35,216 nucleotides of DNA from Candidatus Hadarchaeum sp. (lineage in GTDB: Archaea; Hadarchaeota; Hadarchaeia; Hadarchaeales; Hadarchaeaceae): NCBI GenBank assembly GCA_020725895.1, contig DYTO01000009.1:1-35216 (forward strand), read 5' to 3'. Each line of letters starts with the position of its first letter. Position 1 is the first letter of the stretch. This document shows, piece after piece, positions 20,823 to 28,944 of this stretch. A program made the position numbers and the translations under genes. The notes below the pieces were generated by a model, which ran no database searches, had not been told where the DNA came from, and worked only from the letters and a program-made list of their open reading frames with translations.

Positions 20823-21995
20823 ATGAACGCTTACTTCGACAACGGGACGACCACCCCGGTCGCGAAAGAGGTCCTGGACGCGATGCTTCCATACTTCAGG
20901 GAGAACTTCGGCCACCCTATTTTCATATATTCCCTCGGGCAGGAAGCGGCCGAGGCGATCGAGAGGTCGCAGAAAATAATCTCGCGGACGATAAACGCGA
21001 AACCAGAGGAGATAACTTTTACCTCGAACGGCACTGAGTCGATAGACCTGGCGATCCGCGGGGCAGCCTACGCCAACCGCAGGAAGGGAAACCACATAAT
21101 CACTACAAATGTAGAGAACCCGTCCGTGCTCAGAGTGTGCGACAAGCTTGAGAGCGATGGGTTCAAGGTAGACTATATCGCCGTTGACAAGCAGGGCCTT
21201 GTGGACCTGGACCAATTGAAAAAAACTATCAACGACAAGACTATTCTCGTGAGCGTTGCGAACGTCAATGACGAGATTGGGACGGTACAGCCTGTGGACG
21301 AAGTAGCGAGGATTGTCCGTGAGCAGGGGCGGAAGATATTTTTCCACGTAAACGCGATCGCCGGTTACATGAGGGTCCCAGTAGATGTCGAGCGCCTCGG
21401 CGTCGACATGCTGAGCCTGAGCGCCCACAAGATCCACGGGCCGAAGGGCGTTGGCGCGCTTTATCTGCGAAAAGGAACGAGGATCGAGCCACTCAACTAC
21501 GGCTACGTCTCGATGTCTGGGCTGAAGCCCGGCACCGAGAACGTCGCGGGGATAGTTGGCTTCGCGAAGGCTGCCGAACTCGCGTCGGACAGGTTCGATA
21601 GAAACGTCAAGAAGATGCTCGAGCTCAGGGAACGGTTGATGAAAGGAATCGAGGAAAGGATGTCCTATTACCTGCTTCACGGCCCACGTGGTGAGAAGAG
21701 AAGCCCGGCCAACGTCAACTATTCCTTCAAGGGGGTCGAGGGCGAGGCGATACTCCTGAGGCTTGACCTAGAAGGGGTGTCCGTCGCGACAGGCTCGGCC
21801 TGCTCGACGAGGAAACTCGAGCCAAGCCACGTACTCACGGCCATCGGGATAAAGCCCGAGGTGGCGCACAGCGCGACGAGGTTCACCATCAGCTGGCAGA
21901 ACACACCCGAAGAGGTTGACTACGCACTTGACGTTCTGCCTGGGGTGATTGAGAACCTGAGGAAGATAAGCCCGATAAAGGCGGAGGATATGTGA
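20823..21995 (+). CDS. IscS/NifS-like cysteine desulfurase homologue with altered PLP-site residues
   Basis: YFDNGTTTPVAKEVLDAMLPYF...TFTSNGTESIDLAIRGAAY...SLSAHKIHGPKGVGALY (PLP Lys)...ATGSACSTRKLEPSHVLTAIG (catalytic Cys). ORF opens at 20799; ATG 20823 fits homologues better. Confidence 0.92.
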   Translation: MNAYFDNGTTTPVAKEVLDAMLPYFRENFGHPIFIYSLGQEAAEAIERSQKIISRTINAKPEEITFTSNGTESIDLAIRGAAYANRRKGNHIITTNVENPSVLRVCDKLESDGFKVDYIAVDKQGLVDLDQLKKTINDKTILVSVANVNDEIGTVQPVDEVARIVREQGRKIFFHVNAIAGYMRVPVDVERLGVDMLSLSAHKIHGPKGVGALYLRKGTRIEPLNYGYVSMSGLKPGTENVAGIVGFAKAAELASDRFDRNVKKMLELRERLMKGIEERMSYYLLHGPRGEKRSPANVNYSFKGVEGEAILLRLDLEGVSVATGSACSTRKLEPSHVLTAIGIKPEVAHSATRFTISWQNTPEEVDYALDVLPGVIENLRKISPIKAEDM

Positions 21996-22396
21996 TGCCA
22001 GCAGAGTACACGGAAAGGAGCCTGTTGAAGTACAGCCAGAAGCTGATCGAGATGTTCAAGAACCCGAAGAATATCGGGGAGATGGAGAACCCGACGGTTA
22101 CGGCGGACGAGGGGGACGTCCAGTGCGGGGACGCTTTCAGGATGTTCCTGAAGATAGAGGACAACGTGATTGTCGACGCGAAGTTCCTCTCTTTTGGATG
22201 CGCGGCCAACATCGCGACCGGTGCGGCGACGACAGAAATAGTGAAGGGCAAAACGGTGGATGAAGCCGAGAAGATAACTATCAAAGAAATCACGGAAAGT
22301 CTCGACGGGCTACCGCCTCTGAAGATGCACTGCGCGACTCTCGCCTTCAAGACGCTGAAGAAGGCGCTCGAGAACTACAGGAAAATGCAGAAGTGA
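21995..22396 (+). CDS. iscU: IscU/NifU-N-type Fe-S cluster scaffold protein
   Basis: NPKNIGEMENPTVTADEGDVQCGDAFRMFLKIEDNVIVDAKFLSFGCAANIATGAATTEIVKGKTVDEA...GLPPLKMHCATLAFKTLKKALENY; the three ligand Cys and the CGD Asp are present. Confidence 0.94.
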   Translation: MPAEYTERSLLKYSQKLIEMFKNPKNIGEMENPTVTADEGDVQCGDAFRMFLKIEDNVIVDAKFLSFGCAANIATGAATTEIVKGKTVDEAEKITIKEITESLDGLPPLKMHCATLAFKTLKKALENYRKMQK

Positions 22397-22400
22397 ACAG

Positions 22401-23096
22401 ATGGGCGAAGTAGCGATCCCGAAATTTTTGGACGCTTGCATAATCTCAAATGGCCTGGAGGTCAGCGAGTTGATGGGGCTGAGGAAGGACGCGATAATGT
22501 ACGTCCAGCCCTGCGCCTCGGAGCGCGGGAAGCTCATGGCCGACATAGAATTCTCCAAGAACCTCGACGCACAGTTCTTCGACACCAATGTCCTCTGCTC
22601 GCTTCTCGAGACTCACAGAAGGAGGTTCGCCGAGCTCAAGTGCAGTCCGAGCCTCGGCGTGGCGAAGGTCAAGTGGAAGGGGCGGGAGATGAGCATTTTC
22701 AAAAACGGGAAGCTCAAGATACAGCGGGCGCCGACCCGCGAGGAGATAGCGAAGATCGCGAACTCGACGGCGCGGCTGATCTGGGGTGCTGTCTTCTGCG
22801 AAGTCTGTGGCAAGCCTGCGCTTGCCTGTGCGTCGGGCGCGTGTGGGAAGTGCAGGACTGGGGAGCACAAAGCCAACGTCGATGAGATGCCGAGCGGTGA
22901 CCTTCTGAAGCAGGCACTTGATGCTTTCGAATCCGCGCGAAAGAATCCTGAGGAGGCAGAGAAGAATTTCCAGAAGGCGAAATATTTCGCGCTGCATTTC
23001 GTGGAGGAAACTCCCGAAAAGAAAAACGCTGCCGCGGGTCTCGCTCTGATCTCCGAAGTCGAAAAATCGGGACAAGCTAAGGCTCAACGGTCTTGA
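22401..23096 (+). CDS. Uncharacterised Cys-rich protein, third gene of the iscS-like/iscU module
   Basis: 231 aa; CEVCGKPALACASGACGKC cluster plus Cys in DACII, QPCAS, VLCS, LKCSP; starts 4 bp after iscU. Confidence 0.65.
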   Translation: MGEVAIPKFLDACIISNGLEVSELMGLRKDAIMYVQPCASERGKLMADIEFSKNLDAQFFDTNVLCSLLETHRRRFAELKCSPSLGVAKVKWKGREMSIFKNGKLKIQRAPTREEIAKIANSTARLIWGAVFCEVCGKPALACASGACGKCRTGEHKANVDEMPSGDLLKQALDAFESARKNPEEAEKNFQKAKYFALHFVEETPEKKNAAAGLALISEVEKSGQAKAQRS

Positions 23097-23499
23097 ACGA
23101 CTCTGAAAGCGGGTGCCCCTTCGAAGTCAGGGAGAAAACTTTTTCCCACCCAAAGGGCGCCTTCCTTACCTCGTAGCCGGTCTCTGTCAGTTTCTCGCGG
23201 AGTTTGTCGATGATTTTCTTCGCGACGTCCGGCTTGCCCGTCTCAGCGGAAAGGTGGACGAAAGGATAGACGACGAGCTTCCTAGCGCCGACCCTCTTCG
23301 CGCCGACGTCTATCTCCTCGGCTCCCTTTTGCACGACGCTGGGGATGTCCTTCTCGTCCTTCTTCTCGATCGTGACGAAAACAACGAGGGCATCTTTGAT
23401 GCCACAGCTCTTGCACTCCTCCGTGATCTCCTCGGCGAATTTCGTCTTTTTTGTGACCTCGAACGAAAAGAAATCGCAGTGTATCAGCAGTACCTTCAT
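23077..23499 (-). CDS. Free-standing archaeal threonyl-tRNA synthetase editing domain protein
   Basis: MKVLLIHCDFFSFEVTKKTKFAEEI...VGARKLVVYPFVHLSAETGKPDVAKKIIDKLREKLTETGYEVRKAPFGWEKVFSLTSKGHPLSESFK; matches the archaeal ThrRS N-terminal editing-domain pattern, ends after 140 aa. Confidence 0.85.
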   Translation of the reverse strand: MKVLLIHCDFFSFEVTKKTKFAEEITEECKSCGIKDALVVFVTIEKKDEKDIPSVVQKGAEEIDVGAKRVGARKLVVYPFVHLSAETGKPDVAKKIIDKLREKLTETGYEVRKAPFGWEKVFSLTSKGHPLSESFKTVEP

Positions 23500-23583
23500 T
23501 CCAGCACCAATAACATTGCACGGCGGCTGTTATAAATTGTTCAGCAAACTTTTAACTCGCGGCCGAGAATTGGAAATGGGAAA

Positions 23584-24792
23584 ATGCTAGATGTGGTGAA
23601 CATTAGGAATGATTTCCAAATCCTGAAGACGGGAGTGATTTATCTGGACAGCGCCGCAAGCAGCCTCACGCCAGAGCCAGTCATAGAGAAGATGCTGGAG
23701 TTCTACCGCGGCTACAGGGCGAACGTGGAGCGCGGCATCCACAGGCTTTCGCAAAAGGCGAGTGACGAGCTCCTGAAGGCGAGGCGGAAGGTGCAGAGTC
23801 TGATAAACGCGGGGTCAGATTCGGAGATAATTTTCACAAAGAACACGACGGAGGGGATAAACTCCGTGGCGAACGGGATAGAGTGGAATAAGGGAGACAA
23901 GGTCGTGACGACTCTCTTGGAACACCACTCGAACCTGGTTGTTTGGCAGAGGGCCGCCCGAAGGTCCGGACTGAAACTCGAGCTGGTGCAGCCAGACAAG
24001 GAGGGCCTCTTCAACATCGGCGATTTCGAGAGGGCGATTGACGAGAAGACTAGGCTTGTCGCCGTCGCGCATGTCTCGAACGTGCTCGGTAGCCTGCTCC
24101 CCGTCAAGGAGATAACAAAGATTGCTCATACACGTGGCGCTGAGGTCCTGGTCGATGCCGCGCAGTCGGTGCCGCACATGCCGGTTGACGTCAGGGCGCT
24201 CGGCTGCGACTATCTCGCATTCTCAGGCCACAAGATGCTCGGGCCGACGGGGATAGGCGTACTTTTCGTCGGGGAGGGGCTTCTGAAGAGTCTCGAGCCG
24301 TTCTGCGTCGGAGGCGGTACGATAGAGGAGGGCGGGCTCGAGGATTACGAGCTCGGGCCTTCGCCGGCGAGGTTCGAGGCCGGGACCCCTCCGATTGCCG
24401 AAGCGATAGGGCTCGGCGGAGCGGTCGACTACATTTCAAAAATAGGCCTCGGTGAGATCGAGAAGCACGAGCGTGGCCTGATGGAAAAAATGTACTCCGG
24501 ACTTTCCGGGATATCGAATGTGGAGGTCTACGGGCCCAGCGACCCCAAGAAGCGCGCCGGCATCCTCTCTTTCAACGTTGAGGGGATGGGGCCGCACGAC
24601 GTCGCGGCTATCCTCGACAACACTGCGAAGATAATGGTGAGATCTGGACAACACTGCGCGATGCCACTCCACACGAAGCTCCTGAACAGACCGAACGGGA
24701 CAGTGCGGGCGTCCATCTACGTTTACAACACTAAAGAAGAAATTGAGAAATTCATAGCTACCGTTGATGAGATCTCCAGGACGCTAGCCTAG
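23584..24792 (+). CDS. sufS: SufS-type cysteine desulfurase
   Basis: GVIYLDSAASSLTPEPVIEKM, LLEHHSNLVVWQ, VLVDAAQSVPHMPVDV, AFSGHKMLGPTGIGVLF, RFEAGTPPIAEAIGL, VRSGQHCAMPLH. Confidence 0.95.
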   Translation: MLDVVNIRNDFQILKTGVIYLDSAASSLTPEPVIEKMLEFYRGYRANVERGIHRLSQKASDELLKARRKVQSLINAGSDSEIIFTKNTTEGINSVANGIEWNKGDKVVTTLLEHHSNLVVWQRAARRSGLKLELVQPDKEGLFNIGDFERAIDEKTRLVAVAHVSNVLGSLLPVKEITKIAHTRGAEVLVDAAQSVPHMPVDVRALGCDYLAFSGHKMLGPTGIGVLFVGEGLLKSLEPFCVGGGTIEEGGLEDYELGPSPARFEAGTPPIAEAIGLGGAVDYISKIGLGEIEKHERGLMEKMYSGLSGISNVEVYGPSDPKKRAGILSFNVEGMGPHDVAAILDNTAKIMVRSGQHCAMPLHTKLLNRPNGTVRASIYVYNTKEEIEKFIATVDEISRTLA

Positions 24793-24812
24793 AGCAAGGC
24801 GGCCAATTCCAT

Positions 24813-24974
24813 TTATATCTTTCCGAGTTCCCCGCTTCTGATCTTCTCAACCAGAAGGTTCCACTCGCCCGCGGTCAGCTTTGCGGTGTGGTCGGCCTCG
24901 CCGATCTCAACGCAGCTGTCCTTGAACTCGACTGCGGGGCATCCGGATTTTCCGCAACACAATACTACTCTCAT
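24813..24974 (-). CDS. Small Cys-motif protein
   Basis: MRVVLCCGKSGCPAVEFKDSCVEIGEADHTAKLTAGEWNLLVEKIRSGELGKI (53 aa); TATA-like GTTTTTATGAAG about 30 nt upstream. Confidence 0.55.
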   Translation of the reverse strand: MRVVLCCGKSGCPAVEFKDSCVEIGEADHTAKLTAGEWNLLVEKIRSGELGKI

Positions 24975-25045
24975 TTTTGCACCGAAACAACTCGACTTTG
25001 CTTCATAAAAACGTTTGGCGGCCCTGGCGGCACGCGGTATTATAC

Positions 25046-25070
25046 TAGTTGGGAGTGATATTCCCAACTA
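25046..25070. other. 9-bp perfect inverted repeat (hairpin or operator candidate)
   Basis: TAGTTGGGA-GTGATAT-TCCCAACTA in the intergenic gap between the JAMM gene 3' end and the small Cys gene 5' end. Confidence 0.6.
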
Positions 25071-25103
25071 CGAAAAAATCCTGCAGCGCCCAAAAAAACG
25101 ATA

Positions 25104-25514
25104 TCAAGTCAGGACAACTTTCTCGTCCTCGACGCCGTCCTCGACAACCTTGCGATAGCCCCTGTAGCTGTTGTCCTTCAGCGAGATTATCAGGAATGAG
25201 TGCCCGACCCAGTACTTGCTCCTGGCCTCGTCCTCCGTCGACCAGAAAGGCTCGTGAGTGGGGTGGCTGTGGAAGAAGCCGACGACCTCCTTCCCCTCTT
25301 TCTCGGCTTGCCTGAAAGCCCGCAAAATCTCCTCGGCATCCATCTCGTAAGCGACAGGCAGGCCCAAAATGTTCTTCGCGAAAATCACATTTTCGACGAT
25401 TCTCTCGTCACCGGCTGATCTGCCCACCAGTATCCCGCACGCCTCGACGGGTGCGCTCTTGCGAGAGTTCTCTGCCATAAGCTCGAAATCCTTCCTTTTC
25501 AATTTCAGAACCAT
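25104..25514 (-). CDS. JAMM/MPN metalloprotease-like protein (Mov34/M67 family)
   Basis: APVEACGILVGR ... GFFHSHPTHEPFWSTEDE, i.e. E + HxHPx6SxxD. Confidence 0.9.
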   Translation of the reverse strand: MVLKLKRKDFELMAENSRKSAPVEACGILVGRSAGDERIVENVIFAKNILGLPVAYEMDAEEILRAFRQAEKEGKEVVGFFHSHPTHEPFWSTEDEARSKYWVGHSFLIISLKDNSYRGYRKVVEDGVEDEKVVLT

Positions 25515-25589
25515 TCAAATCTCAATTAAACAGATTTTTTGTTCCGTAAAAGTTTAGAGGTAAAGAAAACGCTGGAAAATTACCGCAAT

Positions 25590-26192
25590 TTAGCTTGGTT
25601 GAAAAACAGAATCCGCAATAGCTTGATCCAATTTTATGTCGTAAATTCTCACGGTCATTGTAGAATAATTTCCGGGATAATTTTCTTCATACGTAAAACC
25701 TTCGCTGGTTATGCTTGATTGGCCTAATATTCTTTCCATCTGATTTTCGGCTAGGGCGTAGCAATCCGCAAAATAGTCATTATAATCTTGCAAACTAACT
25801 TCCTTCCAATCGCTTGAAGGTCTCCACAACCAAAACTCGTTATCCGCCAAATTGATAATGATACTATTTTCGATCACATAACCCCAGCTATACCTATTCT
25901 CCACTGTGTCTGTTCTTACACTCAAATTATCCGTGTAGACATTCTTTATTCTTGTTCTGCTCTCTATTTTTGTGAAAACATTTTCCCAAAGTTGCCCCGT
26001 GGTTTCGGTTTTAAAGTCAATACCAGTACCTGTCGTTAGCATATCATTTTCAATCGGAGATGTGTTGTCCGCTTGATTGTCGGAACCTCTTAAACTAAAA
26101 ACGATGTATCCGCCGACTGAAAGTCCAACCACCGTGCCTACAACGAGCAACAAAGACGTCGTTTCGCTGGCCCCAATTTCTCTGAGATTCAT
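25590..26192 (-). CDS. Hypothetical membrane-anchored/secreted protein, possibly pilin-like
   Basis: MNLREIGASETTSLLLVVGTVVGLSVGGYIVFSLRGS followed by a polar, AT-rich-encoded ectodomain; single N-terminal hydrophobic helix after a basic/Gly segment. Confidence 0.55.
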   Translation of the reverse strand: MNLREIGASETTSLLLVVGTVVGLSVGGYIVFSLRGSDNQADNTSPIENDMLTTGTGIDFKTETTGQLWENVFTKIESRTRIKNVYTDNLSVRTDTVENRYSWGYVIENSIIINLADNEFWLWRPSSDWKEVSLQDYNDYFADCYALAENQMERILGQSSITSEGFTYEENYPGNYSTMTVRIYDIKLDQAIADSVFQPS

Positions 26193-26272
26193 TTACTCCC
26201 CATCGTTCCTTGCTCTCTCGATATAAATAGTTTTGCGAATGATTATTAAGAAACCAAAAAGAAGTTGTCTCG

Positions 26273-27079
26273 ATGGAGCAACCAATCATCGACAAGATAA
26301 ACGAGCTGACATCTGCCGGGAAGCCATTCGCGATAGTCACTATAGTCCGCACGAGCGGCTCCACCCCGAGAAAAGCCGGCGCGAAAATGATAGTCACGGA
26401 GGACGGGGACACCTTCGAGACGATAGGCGGCGGGTGCGCCGAGAGCGGGATAGTCTCCGAGGCTCTCGACGCGATCGTCAAGGGCGAGCCCAGGATGGTG
26501 AGCATGGACCTCGAGCCGGAGGAGGATGGCGGCGTCGGGATGATGTGCGGCGGGCGCGTTGAGATGTACATCGACGTCGTCAAGCCCCAGCAAAAGCTGC
26601 TGATTATCGGCGGCGGACACGTCGGCGAGCATGTGGCTAGGATGGGTAGCATGATAGGACTCTCAGTCACCGTCATCGATCATGTCGCTAAAAAGGAAGA
26701 CCTGCCTGAAAAGGCTGAGCTGATAAAAGCGCCACTCAAGGAAGGCCTCAAGAAATTCATGATAACGCCGAGCACTTTCATCGTCATCGCGACGCGGCAC
26801 AAGTACGACGAGGAGGCCCTCAGGGAGGTCGTCGACTCGCAGGCGAAGTACATCGGGATGATCGGGAGCAAGAGCCGCGTGAAGCAGATTTTCCAGGAGT
26901 TGGCAGACGACGGGATCTCGCCCGAATACCTGGACAGGGTTCACGCGCCGATAGGCCTCGACATCGGGGCCCAGACCCCGGAGGAGATAGCGACGAGCAT
27001 CTTGGCCGAGATCATCAAGGTTCAGAGGAGCCCCGACGCAACCGGCAAGAGCCTCAGCGACATCACCCGCGGTTCCTGA
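26273..27079 (+). CDS. XdhC/CoxF family protein
   Basis: PFAIVTIVRTSGSTPRKAGAKMIV...GGGCAES...LLIIGGGHVGEHVARMGSMIGLSVTVID...YIGMIGSKSRVKQIFQEL...VHAPIGLDIGAQTPEEIATSILAEII. Confidence 0.93.
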   Translation: MEQPIIDKINELTSAGKPFAIVTIVRTSGSTPRKAGAKMIVTEDGDTFETIGGGCAESGIVSEALDAIVKGEPRMVSMDLEPEEDGGVGMMCGGRVEMYIDVVKPQQKLLIIGGGHVGEHVARMGSMIGLSVTVIDHVAKKEDLPEKAELIKAPLKEGLKKFMITPSTFIVIATRHKYDEEALREVVDSQAKYIGMIGSKSRVKQIFQELADDGISPEYLDRVHAPIGLDIGAQTPEEIATSILAEIIKVQRSPDATGKSLSDITRGS

Positions 27080-27081
27080 CG

Positions 27082-27456
27082 CTAAACGAAAGAAAGAAGC
27101 GTCCCGTCTCCAACGTCCTTCCTCACTTCCAGCAGGAAACCCGTGACGTCTTCCATCTTCACGCCCTTGTCCAGGACTTCCTCGCTTATCCCCATCTGCG
27201 CGAGCATCTCCACCGAAGGAGCGCATGCGCACACTTTCACGCCGGCTTTTAGAGCATCCTTGAACATCTGGTCGACCGGCGGCGCCCCGGACATCTGGAT
27301 GGACTTGCGGCGCTCCTTGTGCACGATGTCGAGCCCGTCCATCGCGCAGTAGAGCCTCACGTCGTCCCCCATCGATGCCGACGCAAGAGAAAGCATCAGC
27401 GCCGGGAAAATCCTCTTCGGGTCGTTGGAAAGCAACACTAAGTGTAGTTTCACCAT
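27082..27456 (-). CDS. DsrE/DsrF-like family protein
   Basis: LHLVLLSNDPKRIFPALMLSLASASMGDDVRLYCAMDGL...GVKVCACAPSVEMLAQMGI. Confidence 0.8.
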   Translation of the reverse strand: MVKLHLVLLSNDPKRIFPALMLSLASASMGDDVRLYCAMDGLDIVHKERRKSIQMSGAPPVDQMFKDALKAGVKVCACAPSVEMLAQMGISEEVLDKGVKMEDVTGFLLEVRKDVGDGTLLSFV

Positions 27457-27477
27457 TTCACCCCCTTCAATTCCGTC

Positions 27478-28380
27478 TTACTTCTGCCTGTGCAGGTAAT
27501 CGAAAATCGCCCAGATGACCTTCGCACCGTCGCCGGCCGCCACGACTATCTGCTTCTGGGGGACGTTCGTCACGTCGCCTACCGCGTATAGCCCGTCGAC
27601 GCTCGTCTTGCAGTTGTCGTCTATTATGATCTCGTAACGCTTGTTCAGCTTGACGAGGTGCGCCACGAACTCCGAGTTTGGAGTATAAGAAATCTCGATG
27701 AAAATCCCCTGGACGGGAATTTCTTCCGGAGTGCCATCCTTGGTAACGACTATCCCGCTTACGAACTTTTCCCCGAGGATCTCCTTCACTCTCGTGTTGG
27801 TGAGGATGGTGACCTTCGGTTCGCAAACGATCTTCTCGCATAGCATCTTGTCCCCTCGAAGCTCCGGGCCGCGCTCGACCAAGTAAATCTTCTTGGCGAT
27901 CCTCATGAGCATCAGCGCCGCGTTCAGCCCGGGGCCGCCCGAACCTACTATTGCAACATCCTTGTCCGCGAATAGAGGGGCGTCGCAAGTCGCGCAGTAA
28001 GTCACACCCTTGTTGTTCAGCTTCTCCTCGCCCGGAACGTTGAGCTTCCCGTGCCTCGCGCCCGACGCTACAAGAACGGTCATCGCCTCGTACGAGTTCT
28101 TGTCCGTCTTCACGACGAACCCGTCCTTTGCCTTCTCGACCTTCAGGACCTCCTCGAACTTTGGCACGACCTTCAGCTCGTCCAATTGGTGCTTGAACCT
28201 GTCCGTGAGCTCGAGGCCGGAAATCGTCTGAAAGCCGGGGTAATTCTGAATCTCGGGAACCAGGCCTGTTCTTCCGCCCAGATCCTTTGCTATCAACGCG
28301 AAATTCATCTTCTTCCTCGCGGCGTATATCGCGGCCGTTATCCCGCCCGGCCCACCGCCGATAATCACGAGCTCGTACAT
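27478..28380 (-). CDS. trxB: Thioredoxin reductase-like FAD/NAD(P) oxidoreductase
   Basis: ELVIIGGGPGGITAAIYAARK, GVTYCATCDAPLFADKDVAIVGSGGPGLNAA, DGLYAVGDVTNVPQKQIVVAAGDGAKVI. Confidence 0.92.
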   Translation of the reverse strand: MYELVIIGGGPGGITAAIYAARKKMNFALIAKDLGGRTGLVPEIQNYPGFQTISGLELTDRFKHQLDELKVVPKFEEVLKVEKAKDGFVVKTDKNSYEAMTVLVASGARHGKLNVPGEEKLNNKGVTYCATCDAPLFADKDVAIVGSGGPGLNAALMLMRIAKKIYLVERGPELRGDKMLCEKIVCEPKVTILTNTRVKEILGEKFVSGIVVTKDGTPEEIPVQGIFIEISYTPNSEFVAHLVKLNKRYEIIIDDNCKTSVDGLYAVGDVTNVPQKQIVVAAGDGAKVIWAIFDYLHRQK

Positions 28381-28384
28381 ATTC

Positions 28385-28591
28385 TCACCCTACCGAAACC
28401 GGGCACTTCGTGTCCGAGTAAGCGCATATCACGCAGCACGAGCCCTTCGGTGAGTTTATCATCTTTCCGCACCGCTCACACTTGTAGAACTGCAAACAAA
28501 TGCCTTTCGGAACGTCTATATCCTGGACGTGACCGCAATTCAGGCATTTGATTTTCGCTTTTTTCGTGCGCTTCCCTCCAGCAAGTTTCAA
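28385..28591 (-). CDS. GDCCVxC-like zinc-binding small protein
   Basis: KCLNCGHVQDIDVPKGICLQFYKCERCGKMINSPKGSCCVICAYSDTKCPVSVG. Confidence 0.7.
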   Translation of the reverse strand: MKLAGGKRTKKAKIKCLNCGHVQDIDVPKGICLQFYKCERCGKMINSPKGSCCVICAYSDTKCPVSVG

Positions 28592-28597
28592 AATCTT

Positions 28598-28843
28598 TCA
28601 CTTTAGATTCAGGGCTTTCTTTATCTCTGCCTGGTCGAAGCCGACGATTATCTTCCCGTCGATGTCCATCACGGGGACGCCCATCTGGCCTGACTTGTGG
28701 ATCATTTCCTCGGCCAATGCGCGGTCCGCCGCGACGTTCTTCTCCTCGTATTCCACCTTGTTGTCCTTGAAGTAGTGCTTAGCCATGTTGCAGTAGGGGC
28801 AAGTCGGGGTCGTGTAAATCACAACTTTTGATTTTGCAGCCAT
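28598..28843 (-). CDS. Glutaredoxin-like protein
   Basis: VVIYTTPTCPYCNMAKHYFKDNKVEYEEKNVAADRALAEEMIHKSGQMGVPVMDIDGKIIVGFD; CPYC active site. Confidence 0.92.
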   Translation of the reverse strand: MAAKSKVVIYTTPTCPYCNMAKHYFKDNKVEYEEKNVAADRALAEEMIHKSGQMGVPVMDIDGKIIVGFDQAEIKKALNLK

Positions 28844-28944
28844 AATATTCCCAAAACAATTGTGCCAGTCGCCTTTTATCGCTTATGAGTTCCCAATTCG
28901 AAACATCTATAAAAACTGCGGGTGAAGTTCTTGCGGGAGTTTGC

